From a virus, in the IMG/VR virus record IMGVR_UViG_3300008108_000097, positions 1 to 45,769 of that record: a DNA stretch of 45,769 bases; one strand, given 5' to 3'. The notes beneath the pieces were generated by a model. That model was given only the letters and a program-made list of their open reading frames with translations, did no database searches and was not told the origin of the DNA. Within the stretch, counting starts at the first letter, position 1, and each line of letters begins with the position of its first letter. Position numbers and translations under genes: made by a program. This document shows, piece after piece, positions 9,428-18,809 of the stretch.

Positions 9428-10608
9428 TATACACAAAGACTAACTCTCATCATGGATATTTTGATCCAAAGTTATTTAGACCTTTAAAAGCAGCTAAATT
9501 TCAAGAAAACTCTATCTATTGGTATGACCAACACGATATGGTTATAAAAGGAACTCCGTTCAATCGATTTATAGATAAGCCCCATTGGGAACATTTACAA
9601 CGAGACCCAACTTCAAAAATATTCATGTTTTACGGTGACGAATATTATAACTGGCTAGACATGGAAGACTGGATAGCAACTTTGAAAAAATGGAACATTG
9701 CACCTAACCAGGTATATCTAATGTGTCTTGATAAAAATTGGCTCAGTTGGACTATTGCACAATTTGCTGAAAAAGGATATAAGGGAGTTAATATACAAGA
9801 TTTTAATTTACTAATGGATAGGGTTAAGCCTCAAAAAATTAAACCATTAGCAAAAAGATTTAGTATGTTAAGCAGAAACTATAACAAATGGAGACTACAT
9901 TTATATGCTGAGATTTTTAATAAAAAATTATTAACAAAGCATTTTAATTATACTTTTAATAATATAAACCCTTATGGTAAACTTACAGTGTATCCAATTG
10001 AAAATGTAAAAGCAGATTTAGCAACATTAGAAATTCCCTTAACTCCTGAGTTAGAAAAATGGGTAGACGGCATGCCTTACACGCTGCCTAAAGATCATAT
10101 TCAAGAAAAACTTGCAGCTGATGCATTTAATTTAATTCAAACATCAGGAATTAATATTGTAGTGGAATCTCACTTTGATCCGTTCTGGAACTTTGGAGGA
10201 CATAGAGCCATGCATCCTCAGAGTTTTAGTCCAAGTTTTCCTACTGAAAAAATGTATAAACCGATAGCATGTCAACGACCTTTTATCGTTTTTTCAACGC
10301 CTTGGTTTTTAAAAGAATTTAAAAATTTAGGTTATAAAACTTTTCATCCTTATATTGACGAAAGTTATGACAATATTAGAGATGATGTTAAAAGATTAAA
10401 TGCTATTGTTGCAGAAGTTGAAAGACTATGTAAAATGCCACAAGAAGAATTTTTAGAAGTTATGAACAAATGCAATGAGATTGCAAAACATAATTTTCAA
10501 ATTATGAACAAACTTAGAGAAGCCGTTTCTTTACAAAAAGAATTTGCATGGGTTGAACCATATTTAGAAAAGAATTTGCCAGTACCAGGCACAGGCGGAG
10601 AATTATGA
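9424..10608 (+). CDS. Putative glycosyltransferase-like protein with 'EKxxKPIACQ' domain (paralogue 1)
   Basis: The 394-residue protein shares its C-terminal ~130 residues with the genes at 11612 and 16420: TEKMYKPIACQRPFIVF, a gap, then LGYKTFHPYIDESYD, ending with KHNFQIM. The EK-x-x-KPI pattern resembles the C-terminal donor-binding region of fucosyltransferase/exostosin-type GT-B enzymes, where a Glu-Lys pair precedes a Pro-Ile. The N-terminal part differs from the paralogues and would recognise the acceptor. It overlaps both neighbours by four bases. A sugar transferase is my best reading; an uncharacterised phage-specific family is the alternative. Confidence 0.5.
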   Translation: MIYTKTNSHHGYFDPKLFRPLKAAKFQENSIYWYDQHDMVIKGTPFNRFIDKPHWEHLQRDPTSKIFMFYGDEYYNWLDMEDWIATLKKWNIAPNQVYLMCLDKNWLSWTIAQFAEKGYKGVNIQDFNLLMDRVKPQKIKPLAKRFSMLSRNYNKWRLHLYAEIFNKKLLTKHFNYTFNNINPYGKLTVYPIENVKADLATLEIPLTPELEKWVDGMPYTLPKDHIQEKLAADAFNLIQTSGINIVVESHFDPFWNFGGHRAMHPQSFSPSFPTEKMYKPIACQRPFIVFSTPWFLKEFKNLGYKTFHPYIDESYDNIRDDVKRLNAIVAEVERLCKMPQEEFLEVMNKCNEIAKHNFQIMNKLREAVSLQKEFAWVEPYLEKNLPVPGTGGEL

Positions 10609-11612
10609 AAAAACGTATTTTAATTACAGGAGTAGCAGGATTTCTAGGAAGTCATCTAGCTGATAGAATGTTGGCGTTAGGACACGAAGTTGTAGGATGT
10701 GACAATCTAACAGGAGGATATGTAGACAACATTCCTGCTGGCGTAGATTTTAAACGCGGCGACTGTTGCCATCTAGATTTCATGGTTGAAGTTTCTAAAG
10801 GGTGTGACATTGTATTTCATACTGCTGCAACTCCTCACGAAGGACTAAGTGTATTCAGTCCTTACTTTATTACTAACAATATCTTTCAAGCAAGTGTGTC
10901 GACTATTAGTGCAGCAATACAAAACAAAGTAAAACGATTTGTCTACTGTTCAAGCATGGCACGTTATGGTAATCAAGAATATCCATTTAAAGAAACACAG
11001 CGTCCTGATCCAGTTGATCCTTATGGTATTGCCAAAGTAGCAGGTGAAGACGTTCTTAAAGCACTTGCTCCTATGAACGGTATGGAATGGATTGTTGCTA
11101 TACCTCACAACATTGTTGGGCCTAGACAGCGTTATGACGACCCGTTCCGTAATGTAATGAGTATTATGATTAACCGTGTACTGCAAGATAAACCTCCAAT
11201 AATATACGGCGATGGAAGTCAAATGCGTTGTTTTAGTTTTATTGATGACTGTATCTATTGTTTAGAAAAATTAGCACTTGACCCTAACATTAAAAATGAC
11301 ACATTTAATATTGGCCCAGATGAAGAATTTGTTACTATTAAACGTCTTGCTGAGTTGATTATGTCAGAATTAAATTTCAAAGGAGATCCTATTTTTATGC
11401 CTGATCGTCCTAAAGAAATTAAGTATGCAACTTGCGATGCTAACAAGGCTAGGGAATTTTTAGGATACAACACTTCTACGTCGTTAGTAGAAGGTGTTCG
11501 TAGTACTATTGAATATATAAAAAGTAGAGGCTCTAAGCCGTTTGATTATACATATCCTTTAGAAATTATTAATCAATATACTCCTAAAACTTGGTCAGAA
11601 AGATTGATGTAA
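10605..11612 (+). CDS. NAD-dependent epimerase/dehydratase (UDP-glucose 4-epimerase-like SDR)
   Basis: The 335-residue extended short-chain dehydrogenase starts MKKRILITGVAGFLGSHLADR, the NAD-binding GxxGxxG. It continues with DNLTGG, the catalytic-type Ser region CSSMARYG and YGIAK (YxxxK), then the substrate-loop NIVGPRQR. These match nucleotide-sugar epimerases and dehydratases closely. It would interconvert or dehydrate a UDP/dTDP-sugar to supply the neighbouring transferases. The exact product cannot be decided without structure-level comparison. It overlaps the previous gene by four bases and shares a TAATG junction with the next. Confidence 0.85.
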   Translation: MKKRILITGVAGFLGSHLADRMLALGHEVVGCDNLTGGYVDNIPAGVDFKRGDCCHLDFMVEVSKGCDIVFHTAATPHEGLSVFSPYFITNNIFQASVSTISAAIQNKVKRFVYCSSMARYGNQEYPFKETQRPDPVDPYGIAKVAGEDVLKALAPMNGMEWIVAIPHNIVGPRQRYDDPFRNVMSIMINRVLQDKPPIIYGDGSQMRCFSFIDDCIYCLEKLALDPNIKNDTFNIGPDEEFVTIKRLAELIMSELNFKGDPIFMPDRPKEIKYATCDANKAREFLGYNTSTSLVEGVRSTIEYIKSRGSKPFDYTYPLEIINQYTPKTWSERLM

Positions 11613-12976
11613 TGTATTTTGTATTTGAAAAAATAGTAGATGAGCTTCCTTTAAATCTTACCAATTGTGAAGATGTTAACAAATCCAGTATAGGTAGAAT
11701 CACAGTAAGTCCTGTAACATCGACACTTTTAAGAATTTTAAGAACTGAAGCACAATTACATAGAGAATATGCAACAGCAGTTAAAGTAGTATTGACTCCT
11801 CCTGTTGATGAGACATATATTATTCCTGTAGGTGTTGCACATAGTCCTTATGACTGGTGTGGTCCTGACACTTATAAAAACGGATACAACGAAGATTTTC
11901 CTAATAGAAAATCATTGTTTGCTTTTATAAATGAACAGTACTTGGAAGACTTGAGAAATGGCAAGGCCTATTTGTTAATAGATCAAACACATGAAGGATA
12001 CCAATCAGATTGGATGTGGCAATGGTTTCATAATAACTGTAATGAATATGGCATACACCCTGGTAAGATAATTTATATTACCGGTAACATGGATTGTAGT
12101 AAACAGTACAATAAATGGGCAGACGAATGTAAACTAGTTCCTAGGATCTTAACAATCCCGCTTGCTCATTTTGAACACGTAGTAAATGAAATATCTAATA
12201 GTTATGATACAGGACATTTACCTCCAGGAGTTTCAGAAAGAAGAAAACTTCCTACCTTTGAAACGCATATAGAACATAAAACAGCAGACTTATCAAAGAT
12301 TGCAATGTTTAATATTTTGCAAAAAAGACCTAGAGCATATAGACAGTGGTTCTTTAAACATATCTACGATGCAGGTTTAATTAAAGGAAATATTGTAACA
12401 ATGAATAAGTTTGATGTAGAAAGCACTTATTTTGAAGGTAGAAAAATGGATACTGCTGACTTTGATAAGTTAGACGCTATACTACCAATGATACCAATAG
12501 AGAATCCTCCTGCATATACTCCTGATAATTTCTATTCAGGTGACGGCGCCAACTATGTATTGTCGTTAAATGACTTAACTATTTTAGACAGTTGGTGTAC
12601 TGTAGTTAGCGAAGCTAGCTACGGAGACAGCGAAGGTGCATGTTTTATCAGCGAAAAAACTTTTAAACCTATAGCATGTCAACAACCATTTATTATTTTA
12701 GGTAGTAAGAATATTCTTAAAAACTTAAAAGAAATGGGATACAAAACATTCCATCCTTATATTGATGAAAGCTACGACGAGTTACCTACTTGGGAAAGAA
12801 TGCAAGCTATTACTAAAGAACTAGTAAGACTTAATGCCATGTCCGATCAAGAAAGATTAGAATGGTTTAAAAACTTAGAACCTATTATTAAACATAACTT
12901 TGATACTTTAAAAACTAGAACGTCTAATTATGTAAAAGATATGATCGAAACAATAAAGGCACACTTGGAGAAATAA
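11612..12976 (+). CDS. Putative glycosyltransferase-like protein with 'EKTFKPIACQ' domain (paralogue 2)
   Basis: The 454-residue protein starts at ATG 11612, which overlaps the epimerase stop as TAATG; a longer in-frame reading from 11591 is less likely. The C-terminal section SEKTFKPIACQQPFIIL ... MGYKTFHPYIDESYDE is nearly the same as in paralogue 1, followed by IIKHNFDTL. The upstream half contains SVVSEASYGDSEGACF-like context (read here as TVVSEASYGD), a typical acceptor or donor cleft before the EK motif. It lies between the epimerase and an SGNH-like gene, fitting a glycan assembly operon. Function is inferred from motif likeness to GT-B enzymes. Confidence 0.5.
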   Translation: MYFVFEKIVDELPLNLTNCEDVNKSSIGRITVSPVTSTLLRILRTEAQLHREYATAVKVVLTPPVDETYIIPVGVAHSPYDWCGPDTYKNGYNEDFPNRKSLFAFINEQYLEDLRNGKAYLLIDQTHEGYQSDWMWQWFHNNCNEYGIHPGKIIYITGNMDCSKQYNKWADECKLVPRILTIPLAHFEHVVNEISNSYDTGHLPPGVSERRKLPTFETHIEHKTADLSKIAMFNILQKRPRAYRQWFFKHIYDAGLIKGNIVTMNKFDVESTYFEGRKMDTADFDKLDAILPMIPIENPPAYTPDNFYSGDGANYVLSLNDLTILDSWCTVVSEASYGDSEGACFISEKTFKPIACQQPFIILGSKNILKNLKEMGYKTFHPYIDESYDELPTWERMQAITKELVRLNAMSDQERLEWFKNLEPIIKHNFDTLKTRTSNYVKDMIETIKAHLEK

Positions 12977-14004
12977 TGTTACACAGCCAGATACCTTTAA
13001 TTAATAAAACTATTAAAAGAACAGGAAAAGCAGTAGTATCAATAGGTTGTTCTTTTGTTCAAGGACAAGGCGCCATAGATGATGACTTGTATGATAACTA
13101 TACTTGGAAATATCAAGGAATGGGATATCCTATTAGAATTGATATAACAAATGCACAAAAATTTGAAATTCTAAAAAAACATCCCGGAATTATTAGACCT
13201 GATCCGGATCATGTTCTTGATTTTACATTAATGGAATATAAAAATGCATTTGTTAATGTATTGTGCGAAAAATACTTTGATGGTGAATACGCACCTATCA
13301 ACTTGGGGATTAGAGGTTGCGGAAACAGAGCATCAATTAAAGAACTTTATTTTAGACCTGAAATAAACTGGGATGACATTAAAGAGTTAGTAGTGGTATA
13401 TATGCCAAGTGGTATAGAACGGTTTGACTTTGTTAATGATCTATGGCCTGAACATTTTCATTGGAAAGCAATGTGGCCTAACATCACTGAAAATCCCAGC
13501 AACGGCAGAGAGCATCTGTGGACAGGTTATAATAAATCTCTTTATACTGAAAAATTTGGAGTGATTGAACAACTAGCACATGTCCAAGAGTTAATGACTT
13601 GGTGCAAACTTCGAAATGCAAAACTTATTGTTACTCCAGGGTTTGATAGAAGATATGATAGAGAATATTTTGAACATGAACTATCTGTTTCAATTGAAAG
13701 AGATATGGACGGCAATGTAAAGACAATTGCACCTCCTGGCTTTTTTACCTATGATAACAGCAAAGAGCATAAGCGTCTTGCAAATTTATGGCCTTGGGAA
13801 AAAATGTTTAAACCAGAAGGATTTCAAACGTTAGCTGATTTAGCAATGAGTAAAGAGCCTAGTTTAGAAAGCACTAACGATTTCTTTTTTCAGTTTTTAG
13901 GAAATAGAACTCCTAATGGTTGGATGACTCCCTGTGCTCATCCGGGCGTCAAAGCACATGACCTTTATGCTAAACTACTGTATAATCACATTAAAACTCT
14001 ATGA
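12976..14004 (+). CDS. SGNH/GDSL-like hydrolase or acyl-esterase (copy 1)
   Basis: The 342-residue protein carries block I as VVSIGCSFVQGQGA, with Ser in a GCS-F context replacing the classical GDS. Block II appears as NLGIRGCGNRAS and the terminal Asp/His block as CAHPGVKAHD near the C-terminus. This arrangement is found in SGNH-type esterases and O-acetyl- or acyl-handling enzymes of surface polysaccharide loci. It could add or remove an acyl group on the phage-made glycan. The start overlaps the previous stop (TAATG). It is larger than a minimal SGNH domain (~200 residues), so an extra insertion lies between blocks II and V. Confidence 0.6.
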   Translation: MLHSQIPLINKTIKRTGKAVVSIGCSFVQGQGAIDDDLYDNYTWKYQGMGYPIRIDITNAQKFEILKKHPGIIRPDPDHVLDFTLMEYKNAFVNVLCEKYFDGEYAPINLGIRGCGNRASIKELYFRPEINWDDIKELVVVYMPSGIERFDFVNDLWPEHFHWKAMWPNITENPSNGREHLWTGYNKSLYTEKFGVIEQLAHVQELMTWCKLRNAKLIVTPGFDRRYDREYFEHELSVSIERDMDGNVKTIAPPGFFTYDNSKEHKRLANLWPWEKMFKPEGFQTLADLAMSKEPSLESTNDFFFQFLGNRTPNGWMTPCAHPGVKAHDLYAKLLYNHIKTL

Positions 14005-14915
14005 AAAAATACGAAGAAAAAGTTTTCTGGGACGGTGAACGTCACTTTCTAGAAGATGAAAAATTCCATATGGAAGTAGTTCATCGAAATATGGAAGGAA
14101 TTGAATACCCTGCATATTTTCCTGGATATGTAGATAATAAAGAACATCCTTTATTTTTCTGTAACAGTCTAACACATAGAGACAATAGCGGAAATATTTT
14201 AAATATTTGGTCCAGTTCAGACGGTCCTAAAGAATTTGAGCGTAACAAAATTAAAATGGGGCCTGATTGGAAGTATCTAACTAAGCAAGTGGAATATAAA
14301 GTTAATTCTAGTGGCTATAGAACATACGAATGGGATGATATAGATTGGCCTAATGCAATATTACTTTTAGGATGTTCTAATACCTACGGTGTTGGAGTAG
14401 CAGAAGATGAAACTTTAGCATATTATATAGAAAAATCAACAGGAAGACAAGTAGTAAATCTTGGAACATCTGGAGGTTCAAATAGTTTAATTTCACATTT
14501 ATGTGCGCTAACCTTGGAAAAATTTCCAACCCCTTATGCTGTTGTTGTAAACTGGACAACCGGTGATAGATATAGACATTTTTTTAAAAATAGATATTTT
14601 GATATAGGTCCTTGGAATTCTAAAACAGTAACTGGTGTAGCAGAAGAATATTTAGACGGACTTAATTTATCTCAAACTTGGGAAAGCAGATATATAAACA
14701 GATATCACGAAGTAGGTGAAAATTATTATATATCAAAAGCTGTAAAAGCCATGTGTAGAGGAATCAAATATGTAACTTTAAGTTACTTTGATTATATGGC
14801 ACACATTAATAGAGCAGACATATATGTTACAGCTAACATAAATGCAAGAGATTTAGTTCATCCCGGCACAGAAATACACGAACAAGCCGCAAAAGAAATT
14901 TACAAACTATTATGA
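14001..14915 (+). CDS. SGNH/GDSL-like hydrolase (copy 2)
   Basis: The 304-residue protein has ILLLGCSNTYGVGVAEDET (block I nucleophile Ser), NLGTSGGSNS (blocks II and III: Gly and Asn of the oxyanion hole) and DLVHPGTEIHE near the C-terminus (catalytic Asp and His). All four SGNH blocks are therefore visible, more clearly than in copy 1. The ~115-residue N-terminal extension, with SGYRTYEWDDIDWPN just before block I, resembles phage-encoded family members in fibre or glycan regions. It overlaps both neighbours by four bases. The likely role is an esterase acting on an O-acyl group. Confidence 0.7.
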   Translation: MKKYEEKVFWDGERHFLEDEKFHMEVVHRNMEGIEYPAYFPGYVDNKEHPLFFCNSLTHRDNSGNILNIWSSSDGPKEFERNKIKMGPDWKYLTKQVEYKVNSSGYRTYEWDDIDWPNAILLLGCSNTYGVGVAEDETLAYYIEKSTGRQVVNLGTSGGSNSLISHLCALTLEKFPTPYAVVVNWTTGDRYRHFFKNRYFDIGPWNSKTVTGVAEEYLDGLNLSQTWESRYINRYHEVGENYYISKAVKAMCRGIKYVTLSYFDYMAHINRADIYVTANINARDLVHPGTEIHEQAAKEIYKLL

Positions 14916-16423
14916 GTAATTACAATCAAGCTGCTGACACAGCAGAAAAACAGCTAAACCTTATTAGCAAATCAATGTGCTATGCAAAATGGACGCAGGC
15001 AAGTATGCATCTGACCAATGGAATGACTCACAGTTGCTATCATCCTCCGTTGCATAAAATCAGTATAGACGATATTAAAAAAAATCCAGCTGCTCTACAT
15101 AACACAGATCATAAAAAATTAGAACGCAAGTTAATGCTTAAGGGCGAACGACCTGATGGATGCAGCTACTGTTGGAGAATTGAAGATGCTGGAGCACGTA
15201 GTGATCGTATATACCGAAGCGGTGAATACTGGGCTCAAAACGCACGTAAAGATATTATTGAAGCATTAGACACAGGCAATGTAGATCCTCGTTATTTAGA
15301 AGTTAACTTTAATCAAGCATGTAACTTTAAATGTATGTATTGCAGTCCTCACCTTAGCACTAGTTGGGAAGACGAAGTTGAACAACATGGACCTTACAAT
15401 GTTTTAGACTCCAACGGCAATGCTAGCAAGCACAATGCACTAGAGTATCTCAACATGCCATTGAAAGTAAAACAAGGAGACAATCCCTATGTTGAAGCTT
15501 TTTGGAAGTGGTGGCCTCAGTTGTATAAGAAATTAGAAGTGTTCCGTATGACTGGCGGAGAACCTCTAATGGATGCTAACACATTTAAAGTTCTTGATTA
15601 CATTTATGAAAACCCCAATGCTTGGTTAGAAGTAAGTGTAACAACAAACATGTGTCCTCCTAAGCAAGAACTAATGGATAAGTTTGTTGAAAAAGTAAAG
15701 AAGCTTGAAAAAATACAAATATGGGAAGAAAAAGAAAGATTTAATCCCGGCTCAGGCAATAACTGGTATGTGAATATGGCAGTTAAAAACTTTGCCTTAT
15801 TTGTCAGCGTAGATAGCGTTGACGAACAAGCTGAATATATTCGTTTAGGTTTAAACTTTCAAACAATGAAAGACAATGTATCAAGGTTCTTAACAGAAAC
15901 TTCTAATACTACAGTTACATTTATTAACACTTTTAATATTTTAAGTGTCCCTAAGATTAAAAATTATTTAGAGTATGTTCTTGAGCTTAGAAAAGAATTT
16001 TCAAAAGAAAAACAAGGCATAAAATATATTCCTATTGTTGATCCTTGGACAAAACATCCTGACTATGAAATTCATCCTCGTCAACGTATTTGGTTCGATG
16101 TTCCTTTATTAAGAAGTCCAGAATGGCAGAGCGTACAACTACTACCTTATGAGTTTGATATCTATTTAGAAGAAGCAATAGAGTTTATGAAAGCCAACAG
16201 CAATGTTGATAACTTTGATGGATTTTATGATTTTGAAATAGCTAAACTTGAAAGAAATCTTGCAATAATGAGAGAAAGAACTTCATTAGATTTTAACAAG
16301 CTAGCATTAGATAGAAAAAACTTTGCCAGTTATTTTGATCAATATGATGTTAGAAAAAACTTAAACTTGTCAACAACATTTCCTGAGTTAGCAGCCTTTT
16401 ATCAAAATTGTAAAAAATTATGA
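14912..16423 (+). CDS. Radical SAM enzyme with N-terminal twitch-like cysteine cluster (copy 3)
   Basis: This is the largest of the three paralogues, 503 residues. Auxiliary cysteines are at 23, 42, 84 and 87 (MCYAKWTQA, HSCYHP, CSYCW), the radical SAM motif CNFKCMYC at 137-144, and RMTGGEPLM follows. It carries an extra insertion after the SAM loop (around KEKQGIKYIPIVDPWTK) that the other two lack, and the same DxYDVRKN / TFPEL ending. The four-cysteine N-terminal module is conserved in spacing with copies 1 and 2, which argues for a conserved auxiliary cluster. Overlaps of four bases occur on both sides. The substrate is unknown. Confidence 0.8.
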   Translation: MSNYNQAADTAEKQLNLISKSMCYAKWTQASMHLTNGMTHSCYHPPLHKISIDDIKKNPAALHNTDHKKLERKLMLKGERPDGCSYCWRIEDAGARSDRIYRSGEYWAQNARKDIIEALDTGNVDPRYLEVNFNQACNFKCMYCSPHLSTSWEDEVEQHGPYNVLDSNGNASKHNALEYLNMPLKVKQGDNPYVEAFWKWWPQLYKKLEVFRMTGGEPLMDANTFKVLDYIYENPNAWLEVSVTTNMCPPKQELMDKFVEKVKKLEKIQIWEEKERFNPGSGNNWYVNMAVKNFALFVSVDSVDEQAEYIRLGLNFQTMKDNVSRFLTETSNTTVTFINTFNILSVPKIKNYLEYVLELRKEFSKEKQGIKYIPIVDPWTKHPDYEIHPRQRIWFDVPLLRSPEWQSVQLLPYEFDIYLEEAIEFMKANSNVDNFDGFYDFEIAKLERNLAIMRERTSLDFNKLALDRKNFASYFDQYDVRKNLNLSTTFPELAAFYQNCKKL

Positions 16424-17625
16424 TACCTGCTTACTTCGATGATTTAACCGTTAATAATTTGTATAATGAAATTAATTTTCCTTATGCAGTAGCTGATGAC
16501 ATTAACATTATTAAACATCAATTGATAGAATCAGGATTTGTACCTAAATTATTATCTGACTTTGAAGAAAAAGGAATTTACAACATAAGTGTTGGAGTTT
16601 CTAGAGCATGGTCAAAAATTAACGATACAGATAAACATGTGTTAGATTTTATATCTAAAGATGCATTATACCTAGCTAAACAGGGAAAATTAAAAATATT
16701 CTTAAATGGTCAAGGAGAAGGTTGGCCGATGGTATATGATAAATGTGATGGATATGACAGAATACATAAAGTAATGCAAAAATTAGGTCTTCCTAAATTT
16801 AGTGTTATTGTAGGTGATGCGAATTTATTTTTTGAACAAGATTATCATAAATGGTGCTGTGAAAATAATCAATCTCCGATGATAAGGCACTGTTATTTTT
16901 TAACATGTTTTTATTATTTTGATAATAAATTTCCTGAGTATCCTTTGTGTTTAGATGCTATAAAAAATGAAGAATCAAAAGATTTTAACAGTCTAAACAG
17001 AACCAACAGAACTCATAGAATAGAACATTTGTATCGGTTAATTAAAAATAAAGAATATCAAAAAGGATTAGTCAGTGGCCATCTTCCTAAGGACTTTAAA
17101 TTTGTTCCTATGTTTCATAATGTTACATATAAAAATATAAAGACTACGCTAGATGAAGTAGGACCATTAACAGTAGACGGTAAATGGTTTAACGTAAATC
17201 CTGACGGTGATGACACTGCAATTTTTAATCATAATATCTATAAAAACAGTTTACTCAGTGTAATTACAGAATCTTCATATTTTTATTCTGGAATGTTTAT
17301 TACAGAAAAGGCTTTTAAACCTATAGCAGCAGGACACCCTTTTATGATTCTAGGACAACCTGGAATATTAAAATGTTTTAGAGATCTAGGTTATAAAACT
17401 AATTTTTATGGAATAGATCAAAGTTATGATGAGATAATAGATCCTATAACTAGATTTTATCAATTTCATTTAAGTCTAACAAAATGGATGTCATTAAGTA
17501 GGGATCTAAAAATAGAAAATATAAAAAGATCTAAAGATTTAATTGAACACAATTTTAATTTACTTCAATCAAAAAACTATGTTCAAGAATCTTATAACAG
17601 GCTTAAGAAACTATGTTTCTTTTAA
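16420..17625 (+). CDS. Putative glycosyltransferase-like protein with 'EKAFKPIAAG' domain (paralogue 3)
   Basis: The 401-residue protein is the most diverged of the three relatives. The C-terminal domain reads TEKAFKPIAAGHPFMIL, LGYKTNFYGIDQSYDE and LIEHNFNLL. SVITESSYFYSGMF before it corresponds to the strand preceding the EK motif in the others. As in copies 1 and 2 the N-terminal half is unrelated in detail, so these proteins appear to share a donor-binding half and vary the acceptor half. It directly follows radical SAM copy 3 with a four-base overlap. It is followed by an 8-base A-rich gap and the dehydrogenase. Confidence 0.5.
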   Translation: MIPAYFDDLTVNNLYNEINFPYAVADDINIIKHQLIESGFVPKLLSDFEEKGIYNISVGVSRAWSKINDTDKHVLDFISKDALYLAKQGKLKIFLNGQGEGWPMVYDKCDGYDRIHKVMQKLGLPKFSVIVGDANLFFEQDYHKWCCENNQSPMIRHCYFLTCFYYFDNKFPEYPLCLDAIKNEESKDFNSLNRTNRTHRIEHLYRLIKNKEYQKGLVSGHLPKDFKFVPMFHNVTYKNIKTTLDEVGPLTVDGKWFNVNPDGDDTAIFNHNIYKNSLLSVITESSYFYSGMFITEKAFKPIAAGHPFMILGQPGILKCFRDLGYKTNFYGIDQSYDEIIDPITRFYQFHLSLTKWMSLSRDLKIENIKRSKDLIEHNFNLLQSKNYVQESYNRLKKLCFF

Positions 17626-17633
17626 AATAAAAA

Positions 17634-18809
17634 ATGAAAAATGTATCAATGATTGGTTGCGGAAACTTAGGTATTAATTGTGCCGAAGTAATGGCTACAA
17701 AACATAAAGTAGTTGGCTACGATGTAGTTCCGAGAACCCCTGCAAATTTCTTAATGGTAAATTCTATCAAAGAAGCAGTAGAAGGAAAAGACATAATCTT
17801 TATTGCTGTACCAACTCCTCATGATAAAGAATATGGAGGAGAAACTCCTTCTAGTCACTTACCTCCTAGAGATTTTTTATATGATACAGTAATTAATTGT
17901 TTAATTGAAATTAACAAATATGTCGATAAGAATCAAATAGTTGTATTAGTTTCAACAGTATTAGTTGGCACAGTAAGAAATCATTTAATAAAATATATTC
18001 CAAATGCTACCTTTGTATACAACCCTTATCTTATTGCAATGGGCACGGTTAAACAAGATATGGCAAATCCAGAAATGATTATCATTGGTACAGAAGATGG
18101 ATCTACTCCTGAAGTACTAGTTGATTTTTATAAGACGTTAATGGAAAACAATCCTCGTTACGAAGTAGGAACTTGGGATGAAGCTGAAAGTATTAAAATG
18201 TTTTATAATACATTTATCAGTATGAAATTAAGCTTTATCAATATGATACAAGATGTAGCTGAATCTAATGGAAACATTGACGTAGATGTAGTAGGAAATG
18301 CATTAATGAAATCTACAAAGATGATTACTAGTGCTAGTTACATGAAAGCAGGTATGGGTGCAGGCGGCGCTTGCCAACCTCGAGATAATATAGCACAACG
18401 ATATTTGTCTAAAAAACTTGATTTGGGTTATGATTTGTTTGAAGCAATTTCTGTATCCAGAGAAGTTCAAGCTGAAAGAATGGCGCAACGATGTTTAGAT
18501 TTTGGCAATACAGTTTGTATTGTAGGTAAAAGTTACAAACCTAAAGTAAATGTAACTGTAGGATCTCCTAGTATGTTAGTTGGACATTACATTTCTAAAC
18601 ACGGCGGATTTTTAAATTACTACGATTTAAACACTGGGGACAATTTTTTTCCTAAAGCTGAAGTCTATCTAATTTCTTATTGGGAAGATTGGGTAGAACA
18701 AATCATTTGGCCAAAAGGATCAGTTGTTATAGATACATGCAGAAAACTTGCACCTATACTAGGTGTGAATGTTATTCATTACGGAAATACAAGGTTATCT
18801 AATAAATGA
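17634..18809 (+). CDS. UDP-glucose/GDP-mannose dehydrogenase family protein
   Basis: The 391-residue protein has an N-terminal NAD-binding site MIGCGNLGINCAE, then IIFIAVPTPHD, the central helix with SIKMFYNTF (Lys188 as substrate-binding Lys) and the catalytic cysteine in GMGAGGACQPRDN (Cys247; the classical form is GFGGSCFPKD). The C-terminal UDP-binding half is present (VCIVGKSYKPKVNV... and a terminal Rossmann-like part), so all three domains are represented. It would oxidise a nucleotide sugar to the uronic acid. The second dehydrogenase in the window, at 33319, lacks the C-terminal domain. No good ribosome binding site precedes ATG 17634. Confidence 0.8.
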   Translation: MKNVSMIGCGNLGINCAEVMATKHKVVGYDVVPRTPANFLMVNSIKEAVEGKDIIFIAVPTPHDKEYGGETPSSHLPPRDFLYDTVINCLIEINKYVDKNQIVVLVSTVLVGTVRNHLIKYIPNATFVYNPYLIAMGTVKQDMANPEMIIIGTEDGSTPEVLVDFYKTLMENNPRYEVGTWDEAESIKMFYNTFISMKLSFINMIQDVAESNGNIDVDVVGNALMKSTKMITSASYMKAGMGAGGACQPRDNIAQRYLSKKLDLGYDLFEAISVSREVQAERMAQRCLDFGNTVCIVGKSYKPKVNVTVGSPSMLVGHYISKHGGFLNYYDLNTGDNFFPKAEVYLISYWEDWVEQIIWPKGSVVIDTCRKLAPILGVNVIHYGNTRLSNK

